Assembly (NCBI RefSeq): GCF_900184735.1
Contig: NZ_LT855389.1
Coordinates: 71,087 to 135,086, forward strand
Direction of reading: 5' to 3'
DNA from: Paucisalibacillus globulus
Lineage (GTDB): Bacteria > Bacillota > Bacilli > Bacillales > Amphibacillaceae
Length of the DNA: 64,000 nt
Below, piece by piece: positions 1 to 8,289 of this stretch (positions within the stretch are counted from its first letter, which is position 1; every line of letters begins with the position of its first letter). Position numbers and translations under genes: made by a program. Below the pieces are notes generated by a model, which was not told where the DNA came from, ran no database searches, and saw nothing but the letters and a program-made list of their open reading frames with translations.

Positions 1-662
1 TTATCCAATTTCTTAGTAATCAAGTCACCAATAAATTGGAAAATGAAAACAATAATAATGATTAATACTGTACAAACAAACACAACGTCAAAATCTCGTC
101 GTACAAATCCATGATAATAGGCGAAATCTCCTAGTCCACCAGCACCGATAACCCCAGCAACTGCCGTGTATCCAATTAGTGCGATTGCTGTTACGGTTGC
201 TCCAGAAACTAGAGCAGGCATTGATTCAGGTAATAACACTTTAAAGATAATTGTTTTTGTTTTCGCCCCCATCGATTGTGCAGCTTCTATTACTCCTCTA
301 TCCACTTCACGTAAACCGATTTCTACTAACCTCGCATAGAATGGAGCAGAACCAATAATTAAAGCAGGTAAAGCCGCGTTCGACCCTCTAAATGTACCCA
401 TTAAAAAGGTTGTGAAAGGTATTAACAACAAAATTAAGATGATAAAAGGAATAGCTCTGAATATATTTACGATTGTTGCTACAATTAAATTTAAACCCTT
501 ATTCTCCCATAGATTCTCACTAGAGGTTAAATAAAGTAAGAGGCCTAATATAATTCCAAAAATAACTGTTCCTACTAGTGCCAGAAGTGTCATATAAAAT
601 GTTTCCCCTGTTGCGACGATGAGTTCTTCCAGTACTACGTTAGGGAATAATTCCTTAAGCAT
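1..662 (-). CDS. metI: Methionine ABC transporter permease MetI (3' end outside window)
   Basis: Membrane permease of the MetNIQ importer, which brings D/L-methionine into the cell. The reverse-strand frame starts at the ATG at 660-662, overlaps the end of metN by 8 bp, and runs open to position 1. The last visible residues (GDLITKKLD) match the usual MetI C-terminus, so only a few codons are missing. About 220 residues are visible, with several hydrophobic segments and an ABC permease EAA-like loop in the middle. The overlap with metN implies translational coupling in one S-box-controlled operon. The binding protein gene metQ is expected just outside the window. Family assignment is secure. 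Which metI/metP name applies is convention. Confidence 0.93.
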   Translation of the reverse strand, partial: MLKELFPNVVLEELIVATGETFYMTLLALVGTVIFGIILGLLLYLTSSENLWENKGLNLIVATIVNIFRAIPFIILILLLIPFTTFLMGTFRGSNAALPALIIGSAPFYARLVEIGLREVDRGVIEAAQSMGAKTKTIIFKVLLPESMPALVSGATVTAIALIGYTAVAGVIGAGGLGDFAYYHGFVRRDFDVVFVCTVLIIIIVFIFQFIGDLITKKLD

Positions 663-1677
663 GGGCTAAAACCTCCACTTCTACTGAGGTTTTCTCTTTG
701 ATAAAATGAATTGTATTCTTTACCTCATTTTGCTCGCCATTGATTTGGACAATTAATGTACCATAGGCACCTAATTTGGTCTGTGTAATCTTCCCTTGAA
801 GTATGTTCACTTCTATATTGAATTCTTTGGATATATTACTAATTAGGGCTTGGTTTGCCGATTCCCCTACAAAATGTAATCGAACAAGCTCACCAGTTGT
901 ATGATCTACTAATAATTGTTCTAAATCTCCATCTTGATTTCCCATCACTTGCTCTACAAATTTCTTAGTTACCGGCTGCTTAGGTTTTAGGAACACATCT
1001 AGGACTTCACCTTTTTCAACAATTTTTCCATTTTCCATTACCGCAACCCGATTACATATCTTCCTGATGACATGCATTTCATGAGTAATCAGAATGATGG
1101 TTAACCCAAGTCTCTCGTTAATATCAACTAGTAGGTCTAGTATTGAATTTGTAGTCTCTGGATCTAGAGCAGATGTTGCCTCATCACAGAGTAATACTTT
1201 TGGATTATTAGCTAATGCTCTAGCTATACCAACCCTCTGCTTTTGACCTCCACTCAACTGCGAGGGATAAGCATTTTCTCTACCTGATAGCCCCACTAGG
1301 TCAATTAACTCATTTACTCGCTTTTCTCTTTCCTCTACAGATACTCCAGCTATCTCTAACGGAAATGCTATATTTTCACTTACTGTTCTTGACCAGAGTA
1401 AGTTGAAATGCTGAAATATCATACCTATATTCTGCCTAGCAACTCGAAGTTTATCTTTACTAAGAGCAGTTATTTCTTGTTCGCCGATTGTTATTTTACC
1501 TGAAGTTGGTTCTTCTAAACGATTTAACAGCCTAATCAATGTACTTTTCCCAGCGCCACTATAACCAATCACACCAAATATTTCACCATCTTGTATGGTT
1601 AAATCTAGATTATCTACTGCAGTAATTTGTTTTTGATTGAGACGGAATATTTTCGACAGTCCTTCAATGGATATCAC
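655..1677 (-). CDS. metN: Methionine ABC transporter ATP-binding protein MetN
   Basis: ATPase that energises methionine import with MetI and MetQ. The 340 residues show Walker A (GYSGAGKST, about residue 38), the ABC signature LSGGQKQR (about 141), Walker B LLCDEATSALD (about 160) and the H-loop histidine (ITHEM, about 196). These are followed by the C-terminal NIL domain (about 265-340), which gives methionine feedback control in this family. Translation starts at a GTG at 1675-1677 behind a strong AGGAGGG at about 1683-1690. The nearby ATG reading ATGCTCTGGTGA is out of frame and stops at once. The gene lies directly downstream of a SAM-I riboswitch and overlaps metI. Assignment is secure. 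Confidence 0.96.
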   Translation of the reverse strand: MISIEGLSKIFRLNQKQITAVDNLDLTIQDGEIFGVIGYSGAGKSTLIRLLNRLEEPTSGKITIGEQEITALSKDKLRVARQNIGMIFQHFNLLWSRTVSENIAFPLEIAGVSVEEREKRVNELIDLVGLSGRENAYPSQLSGGQKQRVGIARALANNPKVLLCDEATSALDPETTNSILDLLVDINERLGLTIILITHEMHVIRKICNRVAVMENGKIVEKGEVLDVFLKPKQPVTKKFVEQVMGNQDGDLEQLLVDHTTGELVRLHFVGESANQALISNISKEFNIEVNILQGKITQTKLGAYGTLIVQINGEQNEVKNTIHFIKEKTSVEVEVLAHA

Positions 1678-1763
1678 CAGAGCATCCCTCCTATTTCTAT
1701 GATGTACTATTCGTTATTCCACATTCGTTTAACTTCGAGAACACAGAATATTTTATTACAAAC

Positions 1764-1798
1764 AAAAAACGCCTTTCTGTAAGAGAACAGAAAGACGT
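1764..1798 (-). terminator. Intrinsic terminator of the S-box leader
   Basis: On the reverse strand ACGTCTTTCTG and CAGAAAGGCGT form a stem closed by TTCTCTTA and followed by a T-run. It lies between the SAM-I aptamer and metN, where the regulatory terminator of an S-box is expected. SAM binding should favour it. Confidence 0.88.
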
Positions 1799-1799
1799 A

Positions 1800-1940
1800 A
1801 TAATATATATTAGATCTTCACGTTCTCTCATCTTTCAAAGCTAATGCTTTGTAGGACTTAGCACCTTTTTCAAACACGAATGTTTGAAGGTTGCCGCGGT
1901 TTCATAGGGCCTTTCCCTCCACCGCTCTGGATAAGAGATA
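1800..1940 (-). ncRNA. SAM-I (S-box) riboswitch controlling metNI
   Basis: On the reverse strand this stretch carries the S-box consensus blocks in order: TCTTATCCAGAG at the 5' side, GGTGGAGGGA, GGCCCTATGAAACC, GGCAACC, then variable P3/P4 arms and the closing GATGAGAG strand. It is followed by a rho-independent hairpin and then the metN start. S-adenosylmethionine binding to this class terminates transcription, so the methionine importer is expressed when SAM is low. The consensus match is direct; exact boundaries are approximate. Confidence 0.95.
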
Positions 1941-2016
1941 AATCATTTATTCAATTTTCGATAAAACTAACTATAGCACCAGAGTAAATATGTGTCAACC
2001 ATAAAAAGAAATTTTT

Positions 2017-2334
2017 TTAAATATTTTCTTTAAATAACTCTGGTTGGTATTCTAATAGATAACTATAAATATTAGGTATAGAGTGAAACACATATACTTT
2101 TTCACGAATTATATTATCTTTTTTTATTAACAGGCAGGGAACACTTTCTATTTTGTTGTCCTGCATAAATTCAGGAAAAAATGATGCATTCATTTCATAG
2201 AAAACATCTGTCTTGTGCACACTTTCTATCTTTTCCAACATGGTTCTTGCTAGATGGCAGGTTCCACAAAAAGGTGTATAAATATATAGTAACAAATCTT
2301 TTTCTTCTAATGTTTCCTCGTTTAATTGCTTCAA
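2017..2334 (-). CDS. yusE: Thioredoxin-like protein, YusE type
   Basis: Small 105-residue cytoplasmic thioredoxin-fold protein with an active-site-like CGTC motif (Cys23 and Cys26, in a TPFCGTCHLA context). It lacks the Trp of classical thioredoxin. A SVPCLL segment at about residues 64-69 supplies the cis-proline loop typical of the fold. It sits between metN and a toprim protein, as yusE does in Bacillus subtilis between yusD and yusF, and the next gene upstream in the transcript ends 19 bp away. The substrate is unknown. The symbol rests on synteny and fold. Confidence 0.82.
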   Translation of the reverse strand: MKQLNEETLEEKDLLLYIYTPFCGTCHLARTMLEKIESVHKTDVFYEMNASFFPEFMQDNKIESVPCLLIKKDNIIREKVYVFHSIPNIYSYLLEYQPELFKENI

Positions 2335-2353
2335 AAAATCACCTACCTGTAAG

Positions 2354-2710
2354 CTAGACTAAATAATGAGGATTGACTGAAATTTGCTTACCAAGTAATA
2401 GCATAGCTAATATTCTTTCCGGTGTAGCTGCAACTTCACGGTATTCACTACTTACATAAATATGCTCTGCATGTGGTAATTCAAGAGAAAGCTGCTTTCT
2501 AAGCTTCAGCCCGGATTTATCTTCGTCAACAAAAATATAAACATCTTTTTCATCTAATTGATAGGTTTCTAACATTTCATCAAATCGCTCTATATCAAAG
2601 GTTCCATTTGTACAAATAATCGTAACCTGATCTTCAATTACCTTCTCAAGCTGCCTTTTATCAGTTAGCCCCTCCACTATTATTACACGTTCAGAATGAT
2701 GTGAAATCAT
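2354..2710 (-). CDS. yusF: Toprim-domain protein, YusF type
   Basis: A 118-residue protein that is essentially one toprim domain. The N-terminal IIVEGLTDKRQLEKV carries the catalytic-type glutamate, and FVDEDKSG at about residue 61 carries the DxD-like acidic pair. Stand-alone small toprim proteins of this kind are annotated as primase/OLD-like or RNase M5-like, but their substrate is not established. Start at the ATG at 2708-2710 with an AGGGGGATC ribosome site upstream. It precedes yusE in the same short transcript, matching B. subtilis gene order. The function given is domain-level only. Confidence 0.85.
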   Translation of the reverse strand: MISHHSERVIIVEGLTDKRQLEKVIEDQVTIICTNGTFDIERFDEMLETYQLDEKDVYIFVDEDKSGLKLRKQLSLELPHAEHIYVSSEYREVAATPERILAMLLLGKQISVNPHYLV

Positions 2711-2787
2711 GATAGATCCCCCTCTATTTGAAAACGCAAGGCGTCATATTAGTACAACTAGATGTCTAGAAATCTTTGAAATTAAAA

Positions 2788-2821
2788 CTGACTCTTTCCC
2801 TTAAAGCAGGAAAAAAGTCAG
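2788..2821 (-). terminator. Terminator downstream of gcvH
   Basis: CTGACT...AGTCAG inverted repeat with an extended imperfect stem (TTTCC/GGAAA), located 20 bp after the gcvH stop. On the reverse strand the stem is followed by a short T-rich tract. It separates gcvH from yusF. Confidence 0.7.
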
Positions 2822-2840
2822 TGTATAATGCAATATCAAA

Positions 2841-3224
2841 TTAGTCTTGCTCAATCAGTTCTTTATAGGCTTCTGATGATAATAGTTCATCTAGTTCAGA
2901 TTCGTTGCTAAGCTCGACAACTATCATCCAAGCATTTTCATAAGGAGATTCATTAACAAGCTCAGGGCTGTCTTCTAACTCAGTATTAACTTCGACAATT
3001 TTCCCACTTACAGGTGCATATAACTCAGATACAGTCTTCACAGATTCAACACTTCCAAATGGCTCATCAACAGAGATTTCATCTCCAACCTCTGGAAGTT
3101 CAACAAATACGATATCACCTAGTTCATCTTGTGCAAAATCTGTAATACCGATACGAACCGTGTTACCTTCTTTTTTTACCCATTCATGTTCTTTTGAATA
3201 TAATAAATCGTTTGGTAAGCTCAT
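2841..3224 (-). CDS. gcvH: Glycine cleavage system H protein
   Basis: Lipoyl carrier of the glycine cleavage system and, in Bacillus, a relay for octanoyl/lipoyl transfer to other enzymes. The frame is open from 3254, but the start at 3222-3224 ([10 protein letters not shown]) is preferred. It has GGAGGGATTACA just upstream and gives 127 residues, the normal family length. The lipoylation site is Lys63 in [18 protein letters not shown]. It is monocistronic here, bracketed by a terminator downstream, and keeps its B. subtilis neighbours yusF and yusI. Other glycine cleavage genes are not nearby, which is normal for this family. Confidence 0.97.
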   Translation of the reverse strand: MSLPNDLLYSKEHEWVKKEGNTVRIGITDFAQDELGDIVFVELPEVGDEISVDEPFGSVESVKTVSELYAPVSGKIVEVNTELEDSPELVNESPYENAWMIVVELSNESELDELLSSEAYKELIEQD

Positions 3225-3295
3225 TGTAATCCCTCCGAATAATTGGTTGTACATTTACTATACAACCTATATTTGTTTATTGCTAGTATTATTAT

Positions 3296-3652
3296 TTAGA
3301 CCCAGCTACTCTGAAATATTTCTTCTTTAAAACCTAACGTAACCACTTTTCCATCGGTGACAATTGGTCGTTTAATAAGCATCCCATCTGAAGCTAAGAT
3401 CTCTGCCATTTCCTCGTTTGTTGCATCCTGAATCTTCTCTTTTATATTTAATTCACGATACTTCTTACCACTCGTATTAAAGAATTTTTTAGCAGGAAGT
3501 CCACTTTTTTCAATTAGCTCTAATATTTCTTCCTTGGAAGGTGTTTCTTCCACAATATGTATGCTGTTATAGGAAACGTTATGCTCATCAAACCATTTCT
3601 TCGCCTTTTTGCATGTTCCACAGTTTGGATACCAGTAAAATGTAAGTGCCAC
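3296..3652 (-). CDS. yusI: ArsC/Spx-family protein, YusI type
   Basis: A 118-residue protein of the arsenate reductase-like (ArsC/Spx) family. The N-terminal CGTC pair (Cys11 and Cys14) sits in YPNCGTCKKA. A PIVTDGK segment at about residue 96 corresponds to the conserved C-terminal (K/R)RPI motif of the family. It lies next to gcvH as in B. subtilis. True arsenate reductase activity is doubtful: no arsenic genes are near, and this subfamily has mostly uncharacterised thiol roles. Confidence 0.87.
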   Translation of the reverse strand: MALTFYWYPNCGTCKKAKKWFDEHNVSYNSIHIVEETPSKEEILELIEKSGLPAKKFFNTSGKKYRELNIKEKIQDATNEEMAEILASDGMLIKRPIVTDGKVVTLGFKEEIFQSSWV

Positions 3653-3756
3653 AATACCCCTCCTTTATTACTATTATATTACCATGATTTGTGTCGAATT
3701 ATAAGGGGGAACACTTCATTTGCTAAGGCTCTTTCGCAAAGTTAGTTGCAATTGAT

Positions 3757-4158
3757 AGAAACTGTGCGGTAACTAGTTTAATTACAACAGAATTAGTTAT
3801 TGGGTACAGCTGTACGACACCGCTCCGGCAGAATACTCCGCTTTCCGCGGGCCCGGCCTCAGCCTCCTCGAGGAAAGTTCACCTCTGCGGGGTCTTCGGA
3901 CACGTGCTATTCCCGCAGGAGTCTACGTATTCTGCCTGCGCTGGTTTAGGTTTCCTACTTTAAGTTAGCAAATAATGATTGTCTTGGTTTTAATTGTTAA
4001 TCTTTTTTTCACTCAAAACTAGCGTAGGAAATACACGGAGACTCCTGCGGGAGGATAGGCTTCGGTGAGACCCCGCAGTGCGTATGCGCGAGGAGGCTCA
4101 CCAGCCGCCCGCGGAAAGCGTAGTGTATTTCCGAAGCGGGTATGATGTGCTATACAAA
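3757..4158. repeat. Composite GC-rich element, type-B core then type-A core
   Basis: This GC-rich stretch in an AT-rich gap begins with AGAAACTGTGCGGTA (3757-3771), the terminal sequence of the two-headed element seen intact at 54592-55013. An inverted type-B core follows (about 3815-3950, arms CAGAATAC/GTATTCTG). Then come an AT-rich linker (about 3955-4020) and a forward type-A core (about 4025-4140, arms GGAAATACAC/GTGTATTTCC). The right terminal repeat is not recognisable, so this copy looks decayed at that end. No credible gene overlaps it. Confidence 0.85.
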
Positions 4159-4260
4159 ATGGGAATTAAAACTATCTAGCTAATTTTTTTGGAGATTAAA
4201 TCTAAATCTATTAAATTAAATGCTATACTAGTCTTAATATTAAAAACGTAAGGAGTTAGA

Positions 4261-4794
4261 ATGGATTATATTAACGATTTACCAATACTGTTTATTGCAA
4301 TAACACTCTTCCTATATATACCGTTACGTATCTCGTATCGGAAGAAAATGAAGATTAAAAATAATAAACTCCGAGAGATTACTTTTATATTACTCATTGC
4401 GTATGGAGAAAGCTTACTTTACTTAACCTTATTTCCAACATCATCGGTAGTACCTAATCATGTTTCTATTAATCTAATACCATTTAAAACTATTAATTTA
4501 TACATTAATCACCACCAAGACTTCACACTTCAAGTTATAAACTTATTAGGTAATGTAGTGGTGTTCATTCCAATTGGAATTTTTGTATTACTGTTACTAA
4601 ATCGAGTTACATTCTTTAAAGTCTCTTTCATTGGTCTAGGGAGTACATTATTCATTGAAGTAATGCAATTGTTGCTGTCGATTAACGGGGTGATATCACG
4701 TAGTTTTGATGTAGATGATTTAATATTGAATACTGCCGGGGTAATAATTGGATATGCCATCGGTACGCTAGGACGAAAATTCTTTCCTCTATAG
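4261..4794 (+). CDS. VanZ-like membrane protein
   Basis: A 177-residue integral membrane protein with about four to five hydrophobic helices and the VanZ-family signature around LLGNVVVFIPIGI (about residue 97) and FIEVMQLL (about 137). Family members include VanZ, linked to low-level teicoplanin resistance, but most chromosomal homologues have unknown roles in the envelope. Start ATG at 4261 behind AAGGAGTTAGA. The GNAT gene follows 17 bp later, so the two are probably co-transcribed. No glycopeptide resistance cluster is present, so resistance should not be inferred. Confidence 0.85.
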   Translation: MDYINDLPILFIAITLFLYIPLRISYRKKMKIKNNKLREITFILLIAYGESLLYLTLFPTSSVVPNHVSINLIPFKTINLYINHHQDFTLQVINLLGNVVVFIPIGIFVLLLLNRVTFFKVSFIGLGSTLFIEVMQLLLSINGVISRSFDVDDLILNTAGVIIGYAIGTLGRKFFPL

Positions 4795-4811
4795 ATACGG
4801 AGTGATTATTT

Positions 4812-5294
4812 ATGATAAAAAATGAATTAGTTCTAAGAGACGTAAATGAGGGTGACCTGCCCATATTCTATAGCTATCAAACAGATAGAAGTGCAAACTA
4901 TATGGCAGCATTTACAGCTAAAGATCCATTAGACGAGAAAGCATTCCTGAGGCATTGGAATAAAATCATGTCTGACGAAACGGTAATCATCAAGACTATC
5001 ATAAAAGATAATACAGTAGTTGGCCATATTGCTAAATTTGAAATGTTCGGTTCGCCTGAAATCACCTACTGGTTAGGAAAAGAACATTGGGGCCAAGGAA
5101 TAGCCACAGAAGCGTTGAAAATGTTTTTAAATTTGGTTACCATCCGGCCAATATTTGCTCGTGCAGCCAAAGATAATTTGGCCTCTTTAAAGGTACTTAA
5201 TAAATGTGATTTTCAAATTATATCTGAAGATAAGGCTTTTGCAAATGCAAGAGGTATGGTAGTCGAAGAATATGTTTTAAAACTTAGCAAGTAA
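4812..5294 (+). CDS. GNAT family N-acetyltransferase (RimJ/RimL-like)
   Basis: A 160-residue acetyl-CoA-dependent acetyltransferase. It begins with the ELVLRDVNEGDLP strand typical of RimJ/RimL-type GNATs. The acetyl-CoA binding loop is around WLGKEHWGQGIATEAL (about residues 93-108), and the terminal NLASLKVLNKCDF helix is normal for the subfamily. The gene is downstream of the VanZ-like gene and ends at a clear terminator. The acceptor substrate (protein N-terminus or small amine) cannot be read from sequence. Confidence 0.88.
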   Translation: MIKNELVLRDVNEGDLPIFYSYQTDRSANYMAAFTAKDPLDEKAFLRHWNKIMSDETVIIKTIIKDNTVVGHIAKFEMFGSPEITYWLGKEHWGQGIATEALKMFLNLVTIRPIFARAAKDNLASLKVLNKCDFQIISEDKAFANARGMVVEEYVLKLSK

Positions 5295-5302
5295 GACAAG
5301 AG

Positions 5303-5343
5303 AAAAAAGCTAGAATCTAAAGTGATGTATTCTAGCTTTTTAA
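5303..5343 (+). terminator. Bidirectional terminator after the GNAT gene
   Basis: AAAAAGCTAGAAT and ATTCTAGCTTTTT form a 13-bp perfect stem with A- and T-tracts on either side. It lies between the convergent GNAT and phosphotransferase genes. Confidence 0.9.
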
Positions 5344-5367
5344 AAGAACTTGCCTAACATTACCGAA

Positions 5368-6150
5368 TTAGAAAAATTCATAGAGTCCCTCATCAAAATA
5401 TGAATACTCATCGTTTGAAACTTTATAACGAGTATAGCCCTCATAAAAAGCATTTAGGTACTCTGGATTTTGTTTCAAACGACCAATCGCTAACGATTCA
5501 TCGTACCGAGGGTCACCAACTGCCATACCTGAAACATCAATGAACATCTTAACTTCCCCATGAATAACTAAAACATTGTCAGTAGTACAGTCTCCATGAA
5601 TAACAGTTTGCTTTACTGGTAAAGGCTTATGAGATATTAATTTATCTAGTAATTGGATATTTCCATCTACTCCACCTTGTTCTAAGTTTTGCTCTGCAAT
5701 CTTTAATTGAACATCTAACCAATTATTGTCATGATTCAACGAGTTGATTGGACCTAATTCATGAAGTTGATTAATAAAACTACCAAAACTTTTTATTAAT
5801 GCTAATTTCTCTTGGAAATTTGCATGTTCTAATGCAGTAGTTAATGAGATTCCTTCCTCAAATGACATCAGTAAGTGGCTTTTGTCCTCTTCCTTTATAA
5901 ACCCATAGTAATGCGGAACAGATATTTTGGTTTGTTTAACTAATTTCTTCAGTACCTGGGCTTCGGTCTCAAGCCACTCCCTATATCTATCCTCAGAAGA
6001 GCTTTTCAATATAAAATTCCCTGATAAGGCACTAATCTTTTGTACAATGGAAGTGCAACCTTGTTCTTCTAATTTTGAAATACTATATATTTCTCCGACA
6101 ACATTTTCTATTTGTTTAAGTAATTCTTGGTTCAATGGTATCACCCACAC
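5368..6150 (-). CDS. Phosphotransferase-fold protein (APH/choline kinase family)
   Basis: A 260-residue kinase-like protein. The catalytic loop is VIHGDCTTDNVLV (about residue 189) and the metal-binding segment is MFIDVSGMAVGDPRYDESLA (about 205). In classical aminoglycoside phosphotransferases these read HGDxxxxN and IDxxxxxxGD, so both key elements are present. The ATP-binding N-lobe (about 20-100) is divergent. The start used is a GTG at 6150; an internal GTG two codons later is also possible and no strong ribosome site decides between them. The substrate is unknown, and a resistance role is not supported by context. Confidence 0.75.
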   Translation of the reverse strand: MWVIPLNQELLKQIENVVGEIYSISKLEEQGCTSIVQKISALSGNFILKSSSEDRYREWLETEAQVLKKLVKQTKISVPHYYGFIKEEDKSHLLMSFEEGISLTTALEHANFQEKLALIKSFGSFINQLHELGPINSLNHDNNWLDVQLKIAEQNLEQGGVDGNIQLLDKLISHKPLPVKQTVIHGDCTTDNVLVIHGEVKMFIDVSGMAVGDPRYDESLAIGRLKQNPEYLNAFYEGYTRYKVSNDEYSYFDEGLYEFF

Positions 6151-6181
6151 TTTAATTTAAATCAATTGAAGAAAATTAGTA

Positions 6182-6212
6182 GAGGAGCTTGATTGTTAAA
6201 ATCAAGCTCCTC
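6182..6212 (-). terminator. Terminator after fadE
   Basis: GAGGAGCTTGAT and ATCAAGCTCCTC form a perfect 12-bp stem with a 7-nt loop, 29 bp after the fadE stop. The T-tract on the reverse strand is weak, so efficiency is uncertain. Confidence 0.75.
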
Positions 6213-6240
6213 ACATTTTTAACATCATGAACTCTATTAA

Positions 6241-8025
6241 TTAAACAGTATATTTTTCAGCTTCAATAATTCCTGCAGCAATCTCACGTTTCTTAGCGAT
6301 TACATTAGTTGGAGTATGACGAGTCAGTTTGCGAAGTGACGAAAGCATCATACGTAATGTGTCTCCTTCTTCAACTGCAATTAACGTTTCTTTTGCATCA
6401 GCTTCAATTCGGTTGAATGCTTCTTGTACATAAACCTGCGTATAAAGAATCTTTTGTTTATTTTTATCAGCACCAGTAGCATTGATTGCTTTTTCTGTAC
6501 GAAGGATTGCACTTTCCATGTTGTAAACTTCCGCAACCATATCTGCAAGATTCACAAGAATTTCTTGTTCTTTTTCAATCTTTTGCATGTACTTTTGTGC
6601 TGCTAATCCAGCACCAAGTAGTACGATCTTCTTCGCATTTCTTAATAGATACTTTTCTTGTTCTAGAGGCTCAGTACCTGGCTCTTCTGGCATCATCATC
6701 ATCAGTTCTTCTTGAAGGCTCATTGCTTTTTGGAATAAAGGTAAGTCACCTTTCATTGCCTTCTTCAACAATGTACCTGGAACTAGTAAACGGTTAATTT
6801 CGTTTGTACCTTCAAAGATACGGTTGATACGAGAGTCACGGTAGATACGTTCCACTTCATATTCTTGCATAAAACCATAACCACCGTGCATTTGCACCGC
6901 TTCATCTGCTGCATGGTCAAGTAATTCAGTAGCCATATATTTGTTCATGGAGCACTCAATTTGATATTCAGCAATGGCACGAGCAATCTCACGACCATCC
7001 TTCAATTGTTCATCAGTTAAAGAACCCATACGTTGTTCGAACAATCCAACAGTACGATATACTGCACTTTCGTTCGCATAAATTTCAGATGCAATTGTTG
7101 CAAGCTTTTCTTGAGTTAATGAAAACTTAGAGATCGGTGTGTTAAATTGTTTACGTTGGTTTACATACTGTGTAGCAACTTCTAGAGCACGTTTTGCCCC
7201 TCCTACACCACCAATTGCAAGCTTATAACGACCTACATTCAAAATATTAAAGGCAATAATATGCCCGCGGCCTTTTTCACCAAGTAGATTTTCTACTGGA
7301 ACCTCTGCGTCCTCTAAAATTAACGTACGAGTAGAAGATGATTTAATACCCATTTTCTTTTCTTCCGGTCCTGTAGAAACACCAGGGAAGTCTTTTTCAA
7401 CAATAAATGCAGAGAAGTGTTCACCATCAATCTTTGCATAAACAACAAATACATCAGCAAAAGCGGAGTTTGTGATCCATTGTTTTTCGCCGTTTAATAC
7501 ATAGTGTGTTCCTGCTTCGTTTAATTTAGCAGTTGTTTTGGCACCTAAAGCATCAGAACCTGAACCTGGCTCCGTTAATGCATATGCTGCGATAAGTTCC
7601 CCAGTTGCAAGTTTTGGAAGATATTTTTCTTTTTGTTCTTCATTACCAAAGAATACAATTGGAAGCGATCCGATTCCTACATGGGCCCCATGAGTAATAG
7701 AAAACCCACCAGCACGAGCAAATTTTTCTGTTATTAAGGATGAACTGATTTTATCTAACGCAAGACCACCGTATTCTTCTGGCACGTCCGCACCTAGTAG
7801 GCCAAGTTCACCTGCTTTTTTTAATAGGTCTACAGAATGTTCGAATTCATGGTTTTCTAGTTTTTCTACTAGTGGTAATACTTCTCCGACGACGAAGTCT
7901 TCTGTTGTTTTGGCAATCATTTTGTGTTCGTCTGTGAAGTCTTCTGGAGTAATGATATCTTCTCCTGTTAGGTCTTCAACTAGGAAGGATCCACCTTTGA
8001 ATAATCTTTCTTTTGTTTCACTCAT
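6241..8025 (-). CDS. fadE: Acyl-CoA dehydrogenase FadE
   Basis: FAD enzyme that introduces the first double bond in fatty acyl-CoA during beta-oxidation. The 594 residues include the acyl-CoA dehydrogenase N-terminal, middle ([12 protein letters not shown] at about 151) and C-terminal domains ([20 protein letters not shown] at about 378, then [10 protein letters not shown]). They continue into an extra C-terminal helical region of about 170 residues, as in B. subtilis YusJ/FadE. The ATG at 8025 follows AAAGGATGTATATAAA. It follows fadA in the same direction, but a repeat element lies in the 264-bp gap, so it may have its own promoter or reduced read-through. Confidence 0.95.
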   Translation of the reverse strand: MSETKERLFKGGSFLVEDLTGEDIITPEDFTDEHKMIAKTTEDFVVGEVLPLVEKLENHEFEHSVDLLKKAGELGLLGADVPEEYGGLALDKISSSLITEKFARAGGFSITHGAHVGIGSLPIVFFGNEEQKEKYLPKLATGELIAAYALTEPGSGSDALGAKTTAKLNEAGTHYVLNGEKQWITNSAFADVFVVYAKIDGEHFSAFIVEKDFPGVSTGPEEKKMGIKSSSTRTLILEDAEVPVENLLGEKGRGHIIAFNILNVGRYKLAIGGVGGAKRALEVATQYVNQRKQFNTPISKFSLTQEKLATIASEIYANESAVYRTVGLFEQRMGSLTDEQLKDGREIARAIAEYQIECSMNKYMATELLDHAADEAVQMHGGYGFMQEYEVERIYRDSRINRIFEGTNEINRLLVPGTLLKKAMKGDLPLFQKAMSLQEELMMMMPEEPGTEPLEQEKYLLRNAKKIVLLGAGLAAQKYMQKIEKEQEILVNLADMVAEVYNMESAILRTEKAINATGADKNKQKILYTQVYVQEAFNRIEADAKETLIAVEEGDTLRMMLSSLRKLTRHTPTNVIAKKREIAAGIIEAEKYTV

Positions 8026-8086
8026 TTTATATACATCCTTTCATTAGAAAGTTAAATTTGTTTAAATCTCGCTATACCTTTCTTCC

Positions 8087-8212
8087 CAAGTCCGCGTCCC
8101 GTATACACTTCGCTTTCCGCGGGCGGCTGGTGAGCCTCCTCGTGCTAATGCACTGCGGGGTCTCACCTATGCCTATCCTCCCGCAGGAGTCTCCGTGTAT
8201 TCGGGCCGCTCA
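8087..8212. repeat. Type-A GC-rich core element between fadA and fadE
   Basis: A single inverted copy of the type-A core: GTATACAC...GTGTAT arms, then GCTTTCCGCGGGCGGCTGG, GGTGAGCCTCCTCG, CACTGCGGGGTCTCACC and GCAGGAGTCTCCG blocks in the order seen in the other copies. Neither the GAGGCTGGGAC ends nor the GAAACTGTGCGGTA ends are present. It interrupts an otherwise compact fad operon. The rest of the 264-bp gap shows no gene. Confidence 0.82.
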
Positions 8213-8289
8213 GTGTAATTAACAAGTTTAACTAAACTAAAACTATAGTAAAAGCTTTCAATGACTAATTAGTTTACCAGCCTACTAAC

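Noticed and set aside
3296..3652. Arsenate reductase of an arsenic resistance operon
   Set aside because: No arsB, arsR or acr3 gene is near; conserved order with gcvH and yusF supports the YusI-type housekeeping paralogue.
5368..6150. Aminoglycoside resistance gene
   Set aside because: The fold matches APH proteins, but the N-lobe is divergent, no resistance cassette or mobile gene is near, and many chromosomal homologues act on other substrates.
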